A stretch of 64,000 nucleotides of DNA. It comes from Orbaceae bacterium lpD04. Its GTDB lineage: Bacteria > Pseudomonadota > Gammaproteobacteria > Enterobacterales > Orbaceae. Numbering within the stretch: the first letter of the stretch is position 1; the number at the start of each line of letters is the position of its first letter. Made by a program: the position numbers and the translations under genes. The DNA is taken from positions 1,497,488-1,561,487 of the forward strand of contig CP133967.1 of assembly GCA_036251935.1 (NCBI GenBank), written 5' to 3'. Below the pieces are notes generated by a model that was not told the origin of the DNA, did not search any database, and worked only from the letters and a program-made list of their open reading frames with translations. Below are positions 41,301-45,324 of the stretch, one piece after another.

Positions 41301-41353
41301 GTGTTTTAGAAAAAGAGCAAGAAATTATCGACAGTTTAAATCAATTCGCCTAG
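23330..41353 (+). CDS. Five-module nonribosomal peptide synthetase, C-A-T-E-(C-A-T)4-TE
   Basis: A single uninterrupted 6007-residue synthetase. Approximate domains: C1 1-440 (HHIVVDG at 132); A1 455-960; T1 near 999 (LGGDSIS); E 1040-1480 (HHLIIDAMSW at 1188, EGHGRE, FNYLGQFD); C2 1500-1950 (HHAILDGWS, DCL type after the E domain); A2 1960-2470; T2 ~2518. C3, A3, T3: HHIAFDGWS at ~2704, TSGTTG at ~3192, GGNS at ~3586. C4, A4, T4: ~3774, ~4264, ~4654. C5, A5, T5: ~4841, ~5330, ~5728. TE 5785-6007 (GWSLGG at ~5859, last His in DHYG). All core motifs look intact. Pocket residues by GrsA alignment are A1 DASTIAAVC (aromatic), A2 DAYFLGVTY and A3 DAYFLGGTF (Ile/Val-like), A4 DALFLGAIW (unassigned), A5 DVWHFSLIE (Ser). 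An N-terminal C domain suggests acylation of residue one. No KS, MT or Ox domains. ATG 23345 is an alternative start. Confidence 0.95.
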   Translation: MDIKNMNHTKLTPYQSIFYYEWLNNPSRSDYNIVIDNIVIGKLDRQKYDNSFKRLLNEHFITRHLIKDSEDGPFWQLAEPIVNLTTFHEQPLDDEQIYTLVTQPFDLHHGPLVRIHLIKLGDERYRMIFIFHHIVVDGISTAEIWDKWRNLYNGIDYQVPSLSQQTIMHQNLYQYFDHLFVNHKTQMCHFWQTHLHDLPGVDLSFLKSHQARLNQTKTSSIIEYLFDYDEKITNQVNSLRRQYKITPYLFGQLVMAVALNKIANIDNIALAYPIAILEGKELLYGSHINTMIIDYRFDEQTTLNSLICQTLAFYKQLKLANAKYLPINEIIRFGGDSSLLNIAFAQTFYRDHEAGLIDIKTESVNHNFQVDLASKLLFEQQEHNNKINYRVRFDSRILDEKLVKNFIHFYQKLFIDILTILTNQQSHTLIKNIDLIKRSNYLPITSARPFEPTLDAHIIERIEQVVEKFPDRYAIIYNDNSLTYQQLNQQANQLARYLIANFKLQADDLIALCMEKSALLPVCIIAILKAGAAYVPIDPKAPPQRFAYILKDTNAKAILTNECLNTALKSVINETNTPHIKIDEPKIQRILSAYQNDNLNLTISASQLAYIIYTSGTTGAPKGVMIEHSGLINLAINQGNEFGLAFDHHTTKNCLWYASYVFDAHVSECFTAIANGHVLHIVSEDIRLDFNSLANYIKVNNLDIATIPPALLNKDQLLSLNTLIVAGESANIEIMDRYSLQGTQVINAYGPTESTVCASLHHYQIGDSNLNIGRPLTNIKAYILDKNLKPVPEGVIGDLYISGIGLARGYLNNIEQSEQAFIINPFEANRAKQARLYKTGDLARKMLDDTIEYVGRKDFQVKIRGFRIELVEIENCLMQMTQISQAVVLAYTLNSGLKTLVAYYITQDVIDEAQMLKHLSDFLPEYMLPTAFIHLKTLPLTVNGKLNRSALPQPDFNDKTKYQAPTNNIETILCQIYAQALGIDENKLGIDDDFFKLGGDSISAILVASKIRHKLKAIIAINDIFAAKTVRMLAKNIDLNDTEKNIAIIAEQGQLSGSFKLLPIQQWFFKQVEQAQFLEYQHWNQSFIIDVPRLNTFTLQQSLRLLFSYHDALRLTFMRDENGNYSQSYAQNDSCIPFDYINLTSTKDSPTQLFNQWQQGFDIYHSPLCHIGYVESSDNHRAKLHFAVHHLIIDAMSWHIIKQDLQKIYQTLDANSLNNHCAIDILGEKPSSYRQWGTQLQDYINYPEIKAERAYWLDITKDIATYRQSVSQFFTDKSLNRCQLTLSQRDTAKLQTQIHTVLSTQINDILLACFVLVLQKFTHLDTQYITLEGHGRESLSPHIDINRTVGWFTNMYPVKILADDNILTHIANTKESFATVPHRGIGFSALFGYQDHMLSPISFNYLGQFDNAAKQDWQFSFNDPGVAVSNKNKAASALSLDCGIVQGQLKITFASYLAHDTLEQLAAQYIAILKSTISQLITIDRGYLTATDINNVVSTSLLEQLQQHSEIQAIYLANSLQAGFIYHAINQGDIDDAYRTQMFWDYQSPIDPQLLKKAWQRVQANYPSLRIRFNWDEELIQIIDKAAELNWSYYDVSNQSAAKQQSFLAELRHKDRSQAYDLTKAGLFRVYLIKFSHQHYHCIFSSHHAILDGWSNPILIKAVHDTYLRLLTNCPIDLNVDSAYQDIQNYLQINRTEHINYWQQYLSQRQTKDDLSLLLKGEARAIHLNSYKHITDPAKKTLSIDSECYLTLKQMTSEYALTTNAILQYCWHKVLSVYTGSDDTLVGVVVAGRNLPIEGIEQTVGLLINTLPLIVEHNASQSLLNTIKTLQNDINKANSYSNVNLAELQQSGVRLFNSLFVFENYPIPKNNFDDKLQLNFLGILEKQDYPLVMSVSEECQQLILTLNYASELFDDGLIENILATFKHIISQIIKNPYAQQNDINYLNTEQYQTVIYDWNNTACDYCADKTVINLFEQQVLQTPNYPAVLFNDITLTYQQLNQQANQLAHYLQSIYQLSPNDFVGLYLARSENIVVTILAVLKAGAAYVPMDIDAPDERNKYIIGDAKVRAIITEKAYHAKASLFTANVIDLDHGQMVTALLNQSTSNPISTATSHDLAYCIYTSGTTGKPKGTLITHRNINRLVINPNYTHINKSERLLAISGYHFDASIYDIFATLINGASLVIAEKQLFLDLKQFNQIISDKGITNCFITTAFFNTLVDAEITNLNQLNYVLVGGETLSTYHINRFRQLYPNVKLVNVYGPTETTTYATSFLTNTINTDFNYAVPIGKPINNTTLYVLNRALKPVPIGAVGELYIGGGGVGLGYLNNPELTDKHFIENPFQTKLPKQQAYNQRLYKTGDLVRYLSDGNIEYLGRNDFQVKIRGFRIELAEIEAQLISYPSINQALVIACDNGQDKQLVAYYVAKQPVDRDPLFDHLKQNLPEYMIPAGFMHLDAFQLNINGKIDRAALPAVTIDITANYTSPATTTEQQVCQLYSELLSISIDRISTNDDFFRLGGNSILAIKLASRLSNMANKSVHVADIFSYKTIRILSQYLDSLHKPQLVISVNSVDRQQEQYLSYAQERLWFIDSYEGGSNAYNIPLTLILKPQISLTVLTKALNKIIERHEILRTVINTNEQGDGYQQVLAIEGVKLNISQQICQNIDELNNNINQHAHQIFNLATQIPLSAQSYQLGEKTYLSLVIHHIAFDGWSIELLSKELDYYYRFYNYQGHLPDLPDIAIQYKDFALWQRQYLQADKLQPQLDYWQLALQDHQSLNLATDNLRPLNIDYRGDEIRFNLSKETSHQLRQIAADLNVSLYTVLLSGYYLLLKAYSNQSDIILGTPIAGRHYPGIENTLGFFVNTLALRQKIDDQESLTDFIQSTAKLLNDAQQYQDLPFEKLVDALQIEKDPSRHPIFQVMFGVQSFGAVDEEDPKALFTPYTADIAHYKIAKFDLSTMLDDSKEAISGVFNYATALYNKDTIERYINVYCYILEQFSDLVTLNEPLKELSYLDKHQLQRVIYDWNNTEADYQADKTVVNLFEAQVKTSANLPAVIFNQITLSYEQLNQRANQLAHQLKSQYNIQPNDCIGLYLNRSEQMVIAMFAVLKSGAAYVPIDPDTPNERNQFIITDANVKTVITQQCYQSKVAAFSPNIPLIVIDQVEVVNTISLQCNDNVITTTKSNDLAYCIYTSGTTGKPKGTLITHRNINRLVINPNYTDIGCDDRFLDISGYQFDASIYDIFAPLLNGAAIVIAEKQQILNLSDFNQLISDYKISNCFITAAFFNTLVDAKVTNLGQLNYLLVGGEALSVHHINCFRQRYPRVKLVNGYGPTETTTFAVTYLINSAKTEFSHSVPIGRPINNTSLYILDSQLRPVPIGAIGELYIGGAGVGLGYLNNPQLTRNVFIPNPFQTKAQQLTDDNGRLYKTGDLVRYLADGNVEYLGRNDLQVKIRGFRIELAEIEACLHRHLAIKQAFVIVKIDDSGNKQLIAYYVASEPICRNILFDYLQQHLPEYMIPSAFIYLDALPLTLNGKINRAALPDVTTDINSNYIGPVTTTQHQIIALYAELLSLNSDTISITDDFFKMGGNSILAIKLANRLASISSKAVHVADIFSYKTAQGLSQYMDTLASSKYAILPQKVEQAEQQLLSFAQERLWFIDRYEKGSDAYNIPLILTLSQQISLDVLSKALNKIIARHEVLRTVIKTSHDGEGYQHVLAIESATISINHKKCHHIEALNRYIAEHVHAIFDLATQIPISVQSYQLNEQTYLSLVIHHIAFDGWSVDLLIKELEHYYKQFNSSAAIIELPPISVQYKDFALWQRKYLQAETLPTQLSYWHDLLQDHQPLNLPLDNPRPPQIDYCGADIRFSLSNVTSQKLRQLAANLNVSLYTVLLSGYYLLLKAYSNQADIILGTPIAGRHYLGIENTMGFFVNTLALRCKIDDQISITDFIQATAKSLIKAQQHQDLPFEKLVDSLTIEKDPSRHPLFQVMFGVQSFGSLSNQSDEPLFTPYQTDAMAYQIAKFDLTTILDDSQETINGYFNYATALFKPETINGYINTYCHILDEIITLSKKPQPISKLSYLDKKSYNTVIYNWNKTQHDYPRDKTIAQAFEKQVITTPDNIAVVYDDESLTYRALNEQANQLAYYLKSQFSLQRDDLVTICLDKSPQLIVSIFAVLKAGAAYVPLSPKLPDERKQWLVTDTQCKVIITSLAYQTELNRVLNDTSASLVCIDDVDIQNKLAVSGVDDVVTKTTANDLAYIIYTSGTTGKPKGVMIEHHSVINATLVQCNTMVLKNCDLNNKSKNTLWYSDYTFDAHVLDIFTPLLTGNTLHILAQDKRLDLQCLIDYAIKEHIDYAFIPPALLDKNQIIPIDTILVGGEAISQHIVDYYHQQHRHLINAYGPTEATIWATYRQYQQGDLSNNIGKPIYNASVYILDNALRPVPIGAFGELYIGGVGVGRGYLNNFELSQKAFITNPFQSELQKIAGENSRLYKTGDIVRYLADGNIEYLGRNDFQVKIRGFRIELAEIESHLLKYPNIKQALVLACDNNAGNKQLVAYYVANKAITRDELIDYLQQSLPDYMIPAAFVYLEALPLTLNGKVNRAALPIATLDLTENSVKPSTNTEHQVAKIYSELLGIDYQNISITDDFFRMGGNSILAIKLATKLSDTTDKAIHIADIFSYKTIQMISQYIDTIISHPVVILAPSIERKQDQLLSFAQERLWFIDNYEGGSNAYNIPLTFVLSEHVSLGVLAKAIDKIIERHEILRTIIKINADGMGYQYILAANSIDIRIENCDCEDIDMLNLRIGDHINRIFDLKTQIPISAQSYQLHDRYYLSLVIHHIAFDGWSVELLIKELNYYYHFFSMQGEIAELPAIQVQYKDFALWQRQYLQNEQLQSQLDYWYNSLIDYQPLNLPLDYSRPIQIDYRGADIGFSLTKQTSHKLRQLASNLNVSLYTVLLSAYYLLLKAYSNQNDIILGTPIAGRHYPGIENTMGCFVNTLALRREIDPMQRLADFIQTTGIRLNQAQQYQDLPFEKLVDALQIEKDSSRHPLFQVMFGLQSFGFNDRADTTSLLTPYQTDSSQYNIAKFDLSTMLDDSQTIIRGNFNYAVALFKAETIKGYINVYCHILEQLSDLVVKGQLISQITYLDDDNYNTIINQWNQTRQDYPHDKTIHQMFEEQVERTPNNIAVIYENTRLTYIELNNKANRLASYLRDNFTIKADDLVALYLDRSLYMPLAILAVLKSGAAYVPIDPLAPSDRSRYILTNTKARVILTIDAYYDKCCELIEKGQTVVNLQSPTMIEQLSHYISKNLPPLAKASNLAYVIYTSGTTGNAKGVMIEHQSVINKIIWRHKQYPITEHDRILQKTNYTFDVSVWELFWANWYGASIVFAHSQSYKDNVYLTELIMQEGITTIHFVPSMLATFLETLEGQVSLRTKLNSLKYLFCSGEALNLEEVKKCHRLMPHCQIHNLYGPTETTIEVLYYDCNDAKTSNVFIGKPIANTTAYILDENLQAVPIGAIGELYIGGDPVARGYLYNQTLSSERFIANPLQNKQQKQQNYNDRIYKTGDIVRYRHDGNIEYLGRNDFQVKIRGYRIELKEIEARLTHHPDINHAIVIAYERSTKDKYLVAYYVANSELNNDSIIKHLRQTLPEYMLPVAFVHLSTLPITSNGKLDRKLLPKPEFNNMVAHVLPDNEVERILCEIISDTLNIASNEISMEHSFFTLGGNSILAMKLNSRINQVFQVRLSLVDILNARTIRELAIKVMTTDKLEFNPVVSLTAINNKPQIFMIHPGMGGCSVYLSLANKLEANYCCYGVDSYNFYHDNKIEKLNLLAKYYLSYIDRVLDVTKPVSLFGWSLGGQIALEIATILEARNIQNITVYALDTWLLNPDDITADMPIINLDKLMAELNIPKYLHSNVVSVTQVDKQISLQPISAKLKNTRVILFKAMDEKGFGALHDKYLVNNIDAYLNSAQQLSVIELATDHYGVLEKEQEIIDSLNQFA

Positions 41354-41424
41354 TTTTGTCGGGTTATGTAGCAAACTTACGCCGACTAAACGTAAGCGTA
41401 AGTTTATTTATTAAAGGTAATAAA

Positions 41425-42096
41425 ATGAATTATATCTATACAACTTGCCTAAACCAACTTAGCTGGTCACAGCTAAAAGACTATCAAGGGATTTTAACGT
41501 TAAATGACCAGCAAACGATTAATCAATTGCGGGTTAATGATGATAAATGTCGAACACTGCTGGGAAAGTTATTATTACTTTATGTACTAAAAAAACACGC
41601 AACATACCCAGCATTACAACTGCCTAACTTAACTTATAACCAGTATTTTAAACCGTTTATCGAAAATATGCAGGGAAGTTTTAATATTGCTCATGCAGGC
41701 GACTGGGTCGTTTGTGCTTATAACGAACAAGGGCAAATAGGCGTTGATATTGAGGCGCAGCAACCGATCAATATTGATGAATATCACGAGGTGCTCACTG
41801 AGGATGAAATTGAAGCAATTAATCATGGTAAGCTTGATTTTATTCAGTTATGGACACTAAAAGAGGCAATTATTAAAGCTGATGGGCGGGGATTTTATTT
41901 AGCCCCTAACTCTTTTACTCTGCCATTACCTTTTATCAATAATTCAGTTATTACTGTCGATAAAAATGCGTGGTTTTTAAATTGGCAACAAGTAGCAAAA
42001 AATTACTCATTAGCCGTAGCAAGCTCTTCTAAGACGGAGGGTTTAATTACAAAAACATTAACTATCAATGAGTTAACTAACTTTTTTTATCGTTGA
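41425..42096 (+). CDS. Sfp-type 4'-phosphopantetheinyl transferase
   Basis: A 223-residue enzyme that would load phosphopantetheine from CoA onto the five T domains of the adjacent synthetase. The family signature is intact: GVDIEAQQPI (Mg2+-binding Asp/Glu), then WTLKEAIIKADGRGF. The AFNIAHAGDW-like step appears as FNIAHAGDWVVCAY. I chose ATG 41425 with AAAGGT upstream; an in-frame TTG at 41356 would add residues unlike the family. It begins 71 bases after the NRPS stop on the same strand, so the two are probably co-transcribed. The 3' end overlaps yigZ convergently. Confidence 0.92.
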   Translation: MNYIYTTCLNQLSWSQLKDYQGILTLNDQQTINQLRVNDDKCRTLLGKLLLLYVLKKHATYPALQLPNLTYNQYFKPFIENMQGSFNIAHAGDWVVCAYNEQGQIGVDIEAQQPINIDEYHEVLTEDEIEAINHGKLDFIQLWTLKEAIIKADGRGFYLAPNSFTLPLPFINNSVITVDKNAWFLNWQQVAKNYSLAVASSSKTEGLITKTLTINELTNFFYR

Positions 42097-42680
42097 TTTA
42101 GCCGTATTAACTGCTCTCTGCCTCGGCTAAGGTTAGCGATAAACTCATTAAGTAATTGAAATTTATCATCAGTTATCGCAATACGTAATGATGTGCCATT
42201 AGCATCGAAAGTTTGTTCTTCAATGATCGCTTGTGCTTCTTTAAGTTTATTTTCAAAAATAGGCCACTCATTATATAGGCACGAAACGTGGTAAGAATGG
42301 CGTAAAATAATCGCGGTTAAGGGCGCTTGCTGTAAGCAGTGACTAGCACTACCGCCATAAGCACGCATTAAGCCGCCGGTACCGAGCTTTATTCCACCAA
42401 AGTACCGCGTTACAACGACAACGATATTATCGCAGTTTTGACCTTCGATGGCAGCAAGAATTGGCCGCCCAGCGGTACTTGTTGGCTCGCCATCATCATT
42501 AAAGCGATACTGATTTGACATTTTCCACGCCCAGCAGTTATGCGTTGCATTAATATCGCTTACTTGTGCGATAAAATCAGCAGCATGCTGCGAATGATCA
42601 ATTGGCGCTGCATTAACGATAAAGCGACTTTTTTTTATCTCTTCGTTAATTGTAAATGGGGTAATTAATGTATATAACAT
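42087..42680 (-). CDS. yigZ: YigZ/IMPACT family protein
   Basis: A 197-residue member of the UPF0029/IMPACT family. The N-terminal domain shows KKSRFIVNAAPI, then NCWAWKMSNQYRFNDDGEP, TAGRPIL and VTRYFGGIKLGTGGLMRAYG, which are the family signatures. The smaller C-terminal DUF1949 domain follows from ~135. Its cellular function is not settled; eukaryotic IMPACT regulates Gcn2. I chose ATG 42680; an in-frame TTG at 42704 only adds upstream sequence. Its last 10 bases overlap the end of the PPTase gene. Confidence 0.92.
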   Translation of the reverse strand: MLYTLITPFTINEEIKKSRFIVNAAPIDHSQHAADFIAQVSDINATHNCWAWKMSNQYRFNDDGEPTSTAGRPILAAIEGQNCDNIVVVVTRYFGGIKLGTGGLMRAYGGSASHCLQQAPLTAIILRHSYHVSCLYNEWPIFENKLKEAQAIIEEQTFDANGTSLRIAITDDKFQLLNEFIANLSRGREQLIRLNQR

Positions 42681-42734
42681 GCTTAATTCTGTTAGAATAA
42701 CCAAACGCCCTTAATCATACTAAACATAAATAAA

Positions 42735-43427
42735 ATGTCTATTAATTTAGCTCAATTAAAACAGCAACAAATTGAATATGCTAATCGTATTATTTTACGA
42801 GATGATAATCATTTTAGTACTCCCACCTTGATTGGGGGAACGGATGTTGGTTTTGAAGAGGGCGGGCAAATAACGCGAGCTGCTATTGTCGTACTATCAT
42901 TCCCAAATTTAACACTAGTTGAATATCAAATTGCGAAAATGCCAACCACATTACCTTATATTCCGGGTTATTTATCGTTTCGAGAATATCCTGCGTTACT
43001 TGCGGCGTGGCAAAAAATCGAGCATAAGCCACAATTATTATTAGTTGATGGACAAGGCGTTGCTCATCCAAGAAAACTTGGCATCGCAAGTCATTTAGGC
43101 TTATTGCTTGATATTCCAACTATTGGCGTTGCAAAAAAGAAATTATATGGTCAATATCAGCCATTACCAGATGAGCGACTTGCTCAAGAGCCTTTATTTG
43201 ATAAAACAGGTATTGAGCAAATTGGCAGCGTATTACGCAGTAAAGTAAAATGTAACCCATTGTTTATTTCAGCAGGACATCGAGTAAGTCAGCTATCGGC
43301 GCTGAATTGGGTTAAAGCTTGCTTAAAAGGGTATCGTTTGCCTGAGCCAACAAGGTTTGCCGATGCCGTTGCCTCAAATAAACCTCTATTACAAAAACTA
43401 TTACACAATTTTAAAAACAATAATTAG
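42735..43427 (+). CDS. nfi: Endonuclease V (deoxyinosine 3'-endonuclease)
   Basis: A repair nuclease that nicks DNA one base 3' of deoxyinosine. It is 230 residues, close to the E. coli enzyme. Catalytic Asp37 lies in GGTDVGF, followed by the wedge/active-site [11 protein letters not shown] with the catalytic Glu, and [16 protein letters not shown] with the second Asp. The IGVAKKKL strand is also typical. It is divergent from yigZ (54-base gap) and followed 11 bases later by trmN6, so the two may form an operon. Confidence 0.95.
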   Translation: MSINLAQLKQQQIEYANRIILRDDNHFSTPTLIGGTDVGFEEGGQITRAAIVVLSFPNLTLVEYQIAKMPTTLPYIPGYLSFREYPALLAAWQKIEHKPQLLLVDGQGVAHPRKLGIASHLGLLLDIPTIGVAKKKLYGQYQPLPDERLAQEPLFDKTGIEQIGSVLRSKVKCNPLFISAGHRVSQLSALNWVKACLKGYRLPEPTRFADAVASNKPLLQKLLHNFKNNN

Positions 43428-43438
43428 CGAAATAATTT

Positions 43439-44173
43439 ATGACTGAGTTGCGCAAAAATGGCTTTACCTTTAAACGTTTTTTTATCGCCCATGATAAATC
43501 ACCGATGAAAGTAACCACTGATAGCTGTTTACTTGGGGCATGGAGCCCAATTACAGCAAATACCCAAAAAGTGCTTGATATTGGCAGTGGCTGCGGGATT
43601 ATTGCGTTAATGTTAGCACAGCGCCTTGAACACCATGAGAGTCATATTGATGCTATCGATATTGATTCTAACGCTGCTTTGCAATGCCAAGAGAATATTA
43701 ATCAAGCTACGTTTAAAAATATTACCGCTAGGTGCATCGATATTAACCAATATCGCTTAAATCAAGCGCCATATTATGATTTGATCGTCAGTAATCCGCC
43801 ATATTTCGAATCAGCAGTTGAATGCCGTAACAAGCAGCGTCAGCAAGCGCGTTATACCGAAAATTTAAATCATACACAGCTTATTACAACCGCAAAAAGA
43901 TTACTAAAGCCCAATGGCTATTTTTGCGTGGTATTGCCTTACCATTTATCTGATGAATTTAGCCAGCTTTGCCTGCAACATGACTGGCATTTAGTTCAGC
44001 AGATGCAAATTAAATATACCGATAATAAACCGGCGTCATTAAGTTTGCTCTGTTTTAGTCTGCAAACAGTTGAAATATGCACTAAGCAAAGCCTAACGAT
44101 GCGAGATAGTGAAAATTGTTATACTCATGATTTTCGTTTGTTACTAGGTGATTTTTATTTATTCCAAAAATAA
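43439..44173 (+). CDS. trmN6: tRNA1(Val) (adenine(37)-N6)-methyltransferase
   Basis: An SAM-dependent N6-adenine methyltransferase (YfiC/TrmN6), 244 residues. The SAM motif VLDIGSGCGIIALMLAQR occurs at ~45-62 and the catalytic NPPYFE at ~119. The N-terminus RKNGFTFKRFFIAHDKSPMKV matches the family, including the KVTTDSCLLGAW step. It modifies A37 of tRNA-Val. It is probably co-transcribed with nfi. Confidence 0.93.
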   Translation: MTELRKNGFTFKRFFIAHDKSPMKVTTDSCLLGAWSPITANTQKVLDIGSGCGIIALMLAQRLEHHESHIDAIDIDSNAALQCQENINQATFKNITARCIDINQYRLNQAPYYDLIVSNPPYFESAVECRNKQRQQARYTENLNHTQLITTAKRLLKPNGYFCVVLPYHLSDEFSQLCLQHDWHLVQQMQIKYTDNKPASLSLLCFSLQTVEICTKQSLTMRDSENCYTHDFRLLLGDFYLFQK

Positions 44174-44217
44174 GTCAATAATCATCGCAGGCTTATATTT
44201 CGTTATTTTTTTGTTGT

Positions 44218-44247
44218 AACACCCTATTTTAGTGAAAAAAGGGTGTT
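44218..44247. terminator. Possible hairpin after trmN6
   Basis: Arms AACACCC (44218-44224) and GGGTGTT (44241-44247) with a 16-base loop lie 45 bases after the trmN6 stop. The U tail is poor, so this is a weak terminator candidate. The rest of the 238-base gap to the convergent amidinohydrolase gene shows nothing clear. Confidence 0.4.
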
Positions 44248-44411
44248 TACTGGCTAAATTTATCAAACTTCTCGCTTTTATAAAACCAGCTAAAGGAGTC
44301 AATCGGGCTCACCGCTATCATCACATAAAGCATATTTATCAACAACCCCGCACCGTTATAAAAATACCCGGATTAGCCGGCTAAATATCGTATTATGCTT
44401 ATCTTTAAGCA

Positions 44412-45182
44412 TCAAAAACGCAGTGACATGCAGCTTACACCACCATCAATTTTACGGTACTCTGAGGTATCAACTTCAATTACGTTATAGCCTAATGCTT
44501 GAATTTTTGCTTTTGTAATAGGGTAACCTGCTGGCATTATTACATTACCATTGACCCAAATACAGTTAGCTGCGTAGCTCTCTTGTTCTGGAATTTCGAT
44601 GATATTAAGATGAGAAAAGGCTTCTTTAGTGATAAATTCGCCCGTGGCAAGCAAATTGTTATTTTCTAAATAGGAGAGCCCCGTCTTTAAATGTAAGACT
44701 TTATCTAGCGTCACAATTGAGCCTGTTAACCCATATTTGCTTAAAATTGCGATCATTTGCTCTGCGCCTTGTTGATTGGTTCTCGCAGATAAACCGATGT
44801 AGTAATGGCTACCAACCATCATTATATCGCCCGCTTCAACCGTACCTGGCGCAGAAATTCTTTCAACATGATTGCAATAGAATTGAGTGATACAATCTTC
44901 AATAATTTCAATTTCATTAAGACGGCTTTTTGCACCGGGCCTTGTAATAATGGCGCAGTAGGGCGTACAAAGTGCGGTATCTTCAACAAAAACAGAGTCT
45001 GGAAATTGATCATTAGCGGGTAGTATCGTTATCTCCACATCACACTGTTGTAATGCTCGAATATACTCATTATGTTGATCTAAGGCTTTTTGATAATCAG
45101 GTTTTCCCAAATTGGCTGAGGTTAATCCATCAATTAATGTTTTACTCGGCGTTCTTGTTATAACATGTTTAAATCTAATCAT
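44412..45182 (-). CDS. Dimethylargininase-like amidinohydrolase (DDAH family)
   Basis: A 256-residue guanidino-group-modifying enzyme that would hydrolyse methylated arginines (or a related guanidine) to citrulline plus an amine. Family landmarks are the substrate-binding FPDSVFVEDTA (~60-70), GTVEAGDIM, the catalytic His in VLHLKTGLSYL, and the nucleophile Cys in DGGVSCMSLRF at the C-terminus. The pentein fold repeats are evident. The Cys/His/Glu set supports an active enzyme. It lies alone, with the gcd terminator about 100 bases upstream. Arginine deiminase is excluded by its shorter length and ending. Confidence 0.87.
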   Translation of the reverse strand: MIRFKHVITRTPSKTLIDGLTSANLGKPDYQKALDQHNEYIRALQQCDVEITILPANDQFPDSVFVEDTALCTPYCAIITRPGAKSRLNEIEIIEDCITQFYCNHVERISAPGTVEAGDIMMVGSHYYIGLSARTNQQGAEQMIAILSKYGLTGSIVTLDKVLHLKTGLSYLENNNLLATGEFITKEAFSHLNIIEIPEQESYAANCIWVNGNVIMPAGYPITKAKIQALGYNVIEVDTSEYRKIDGGVSCMSLRF

Positions 45183-45279
45183 AACCTATCCTTTTTATTA
45201 TTTATGCTGTAAATTTGCATAATAATTCACTTTAATAGCTTAAATCAAGTTTTAAATAATTTTTCATGCATTTAATTAA

Positions 45280-45303
45280 AATAAAAAAGCCCGCAAAGCG
45301 GGC
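45280..45303 (-). terminator. Intrinsic terminator of the glucose dehydrogenase gene
   Basis: On the minus strand, GCCCGC-TTT-GCGGGC (45303-45289) is followed by an uninterrupted T run, 22 bases after the gcd stop codon. Confidence 0.88.
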
Positions 45304-45324
45304 GATTAATTAGTGATAAATTGA

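Noticed and set aside
23330-41353. Hybrid PKS-NRPS or several separate synthetase genes
   Set aside because: No ketosynthase, acyltransferase, methylation or oxidation motifs are present, and the single frame is unbroken from first C domain to thioesterase.
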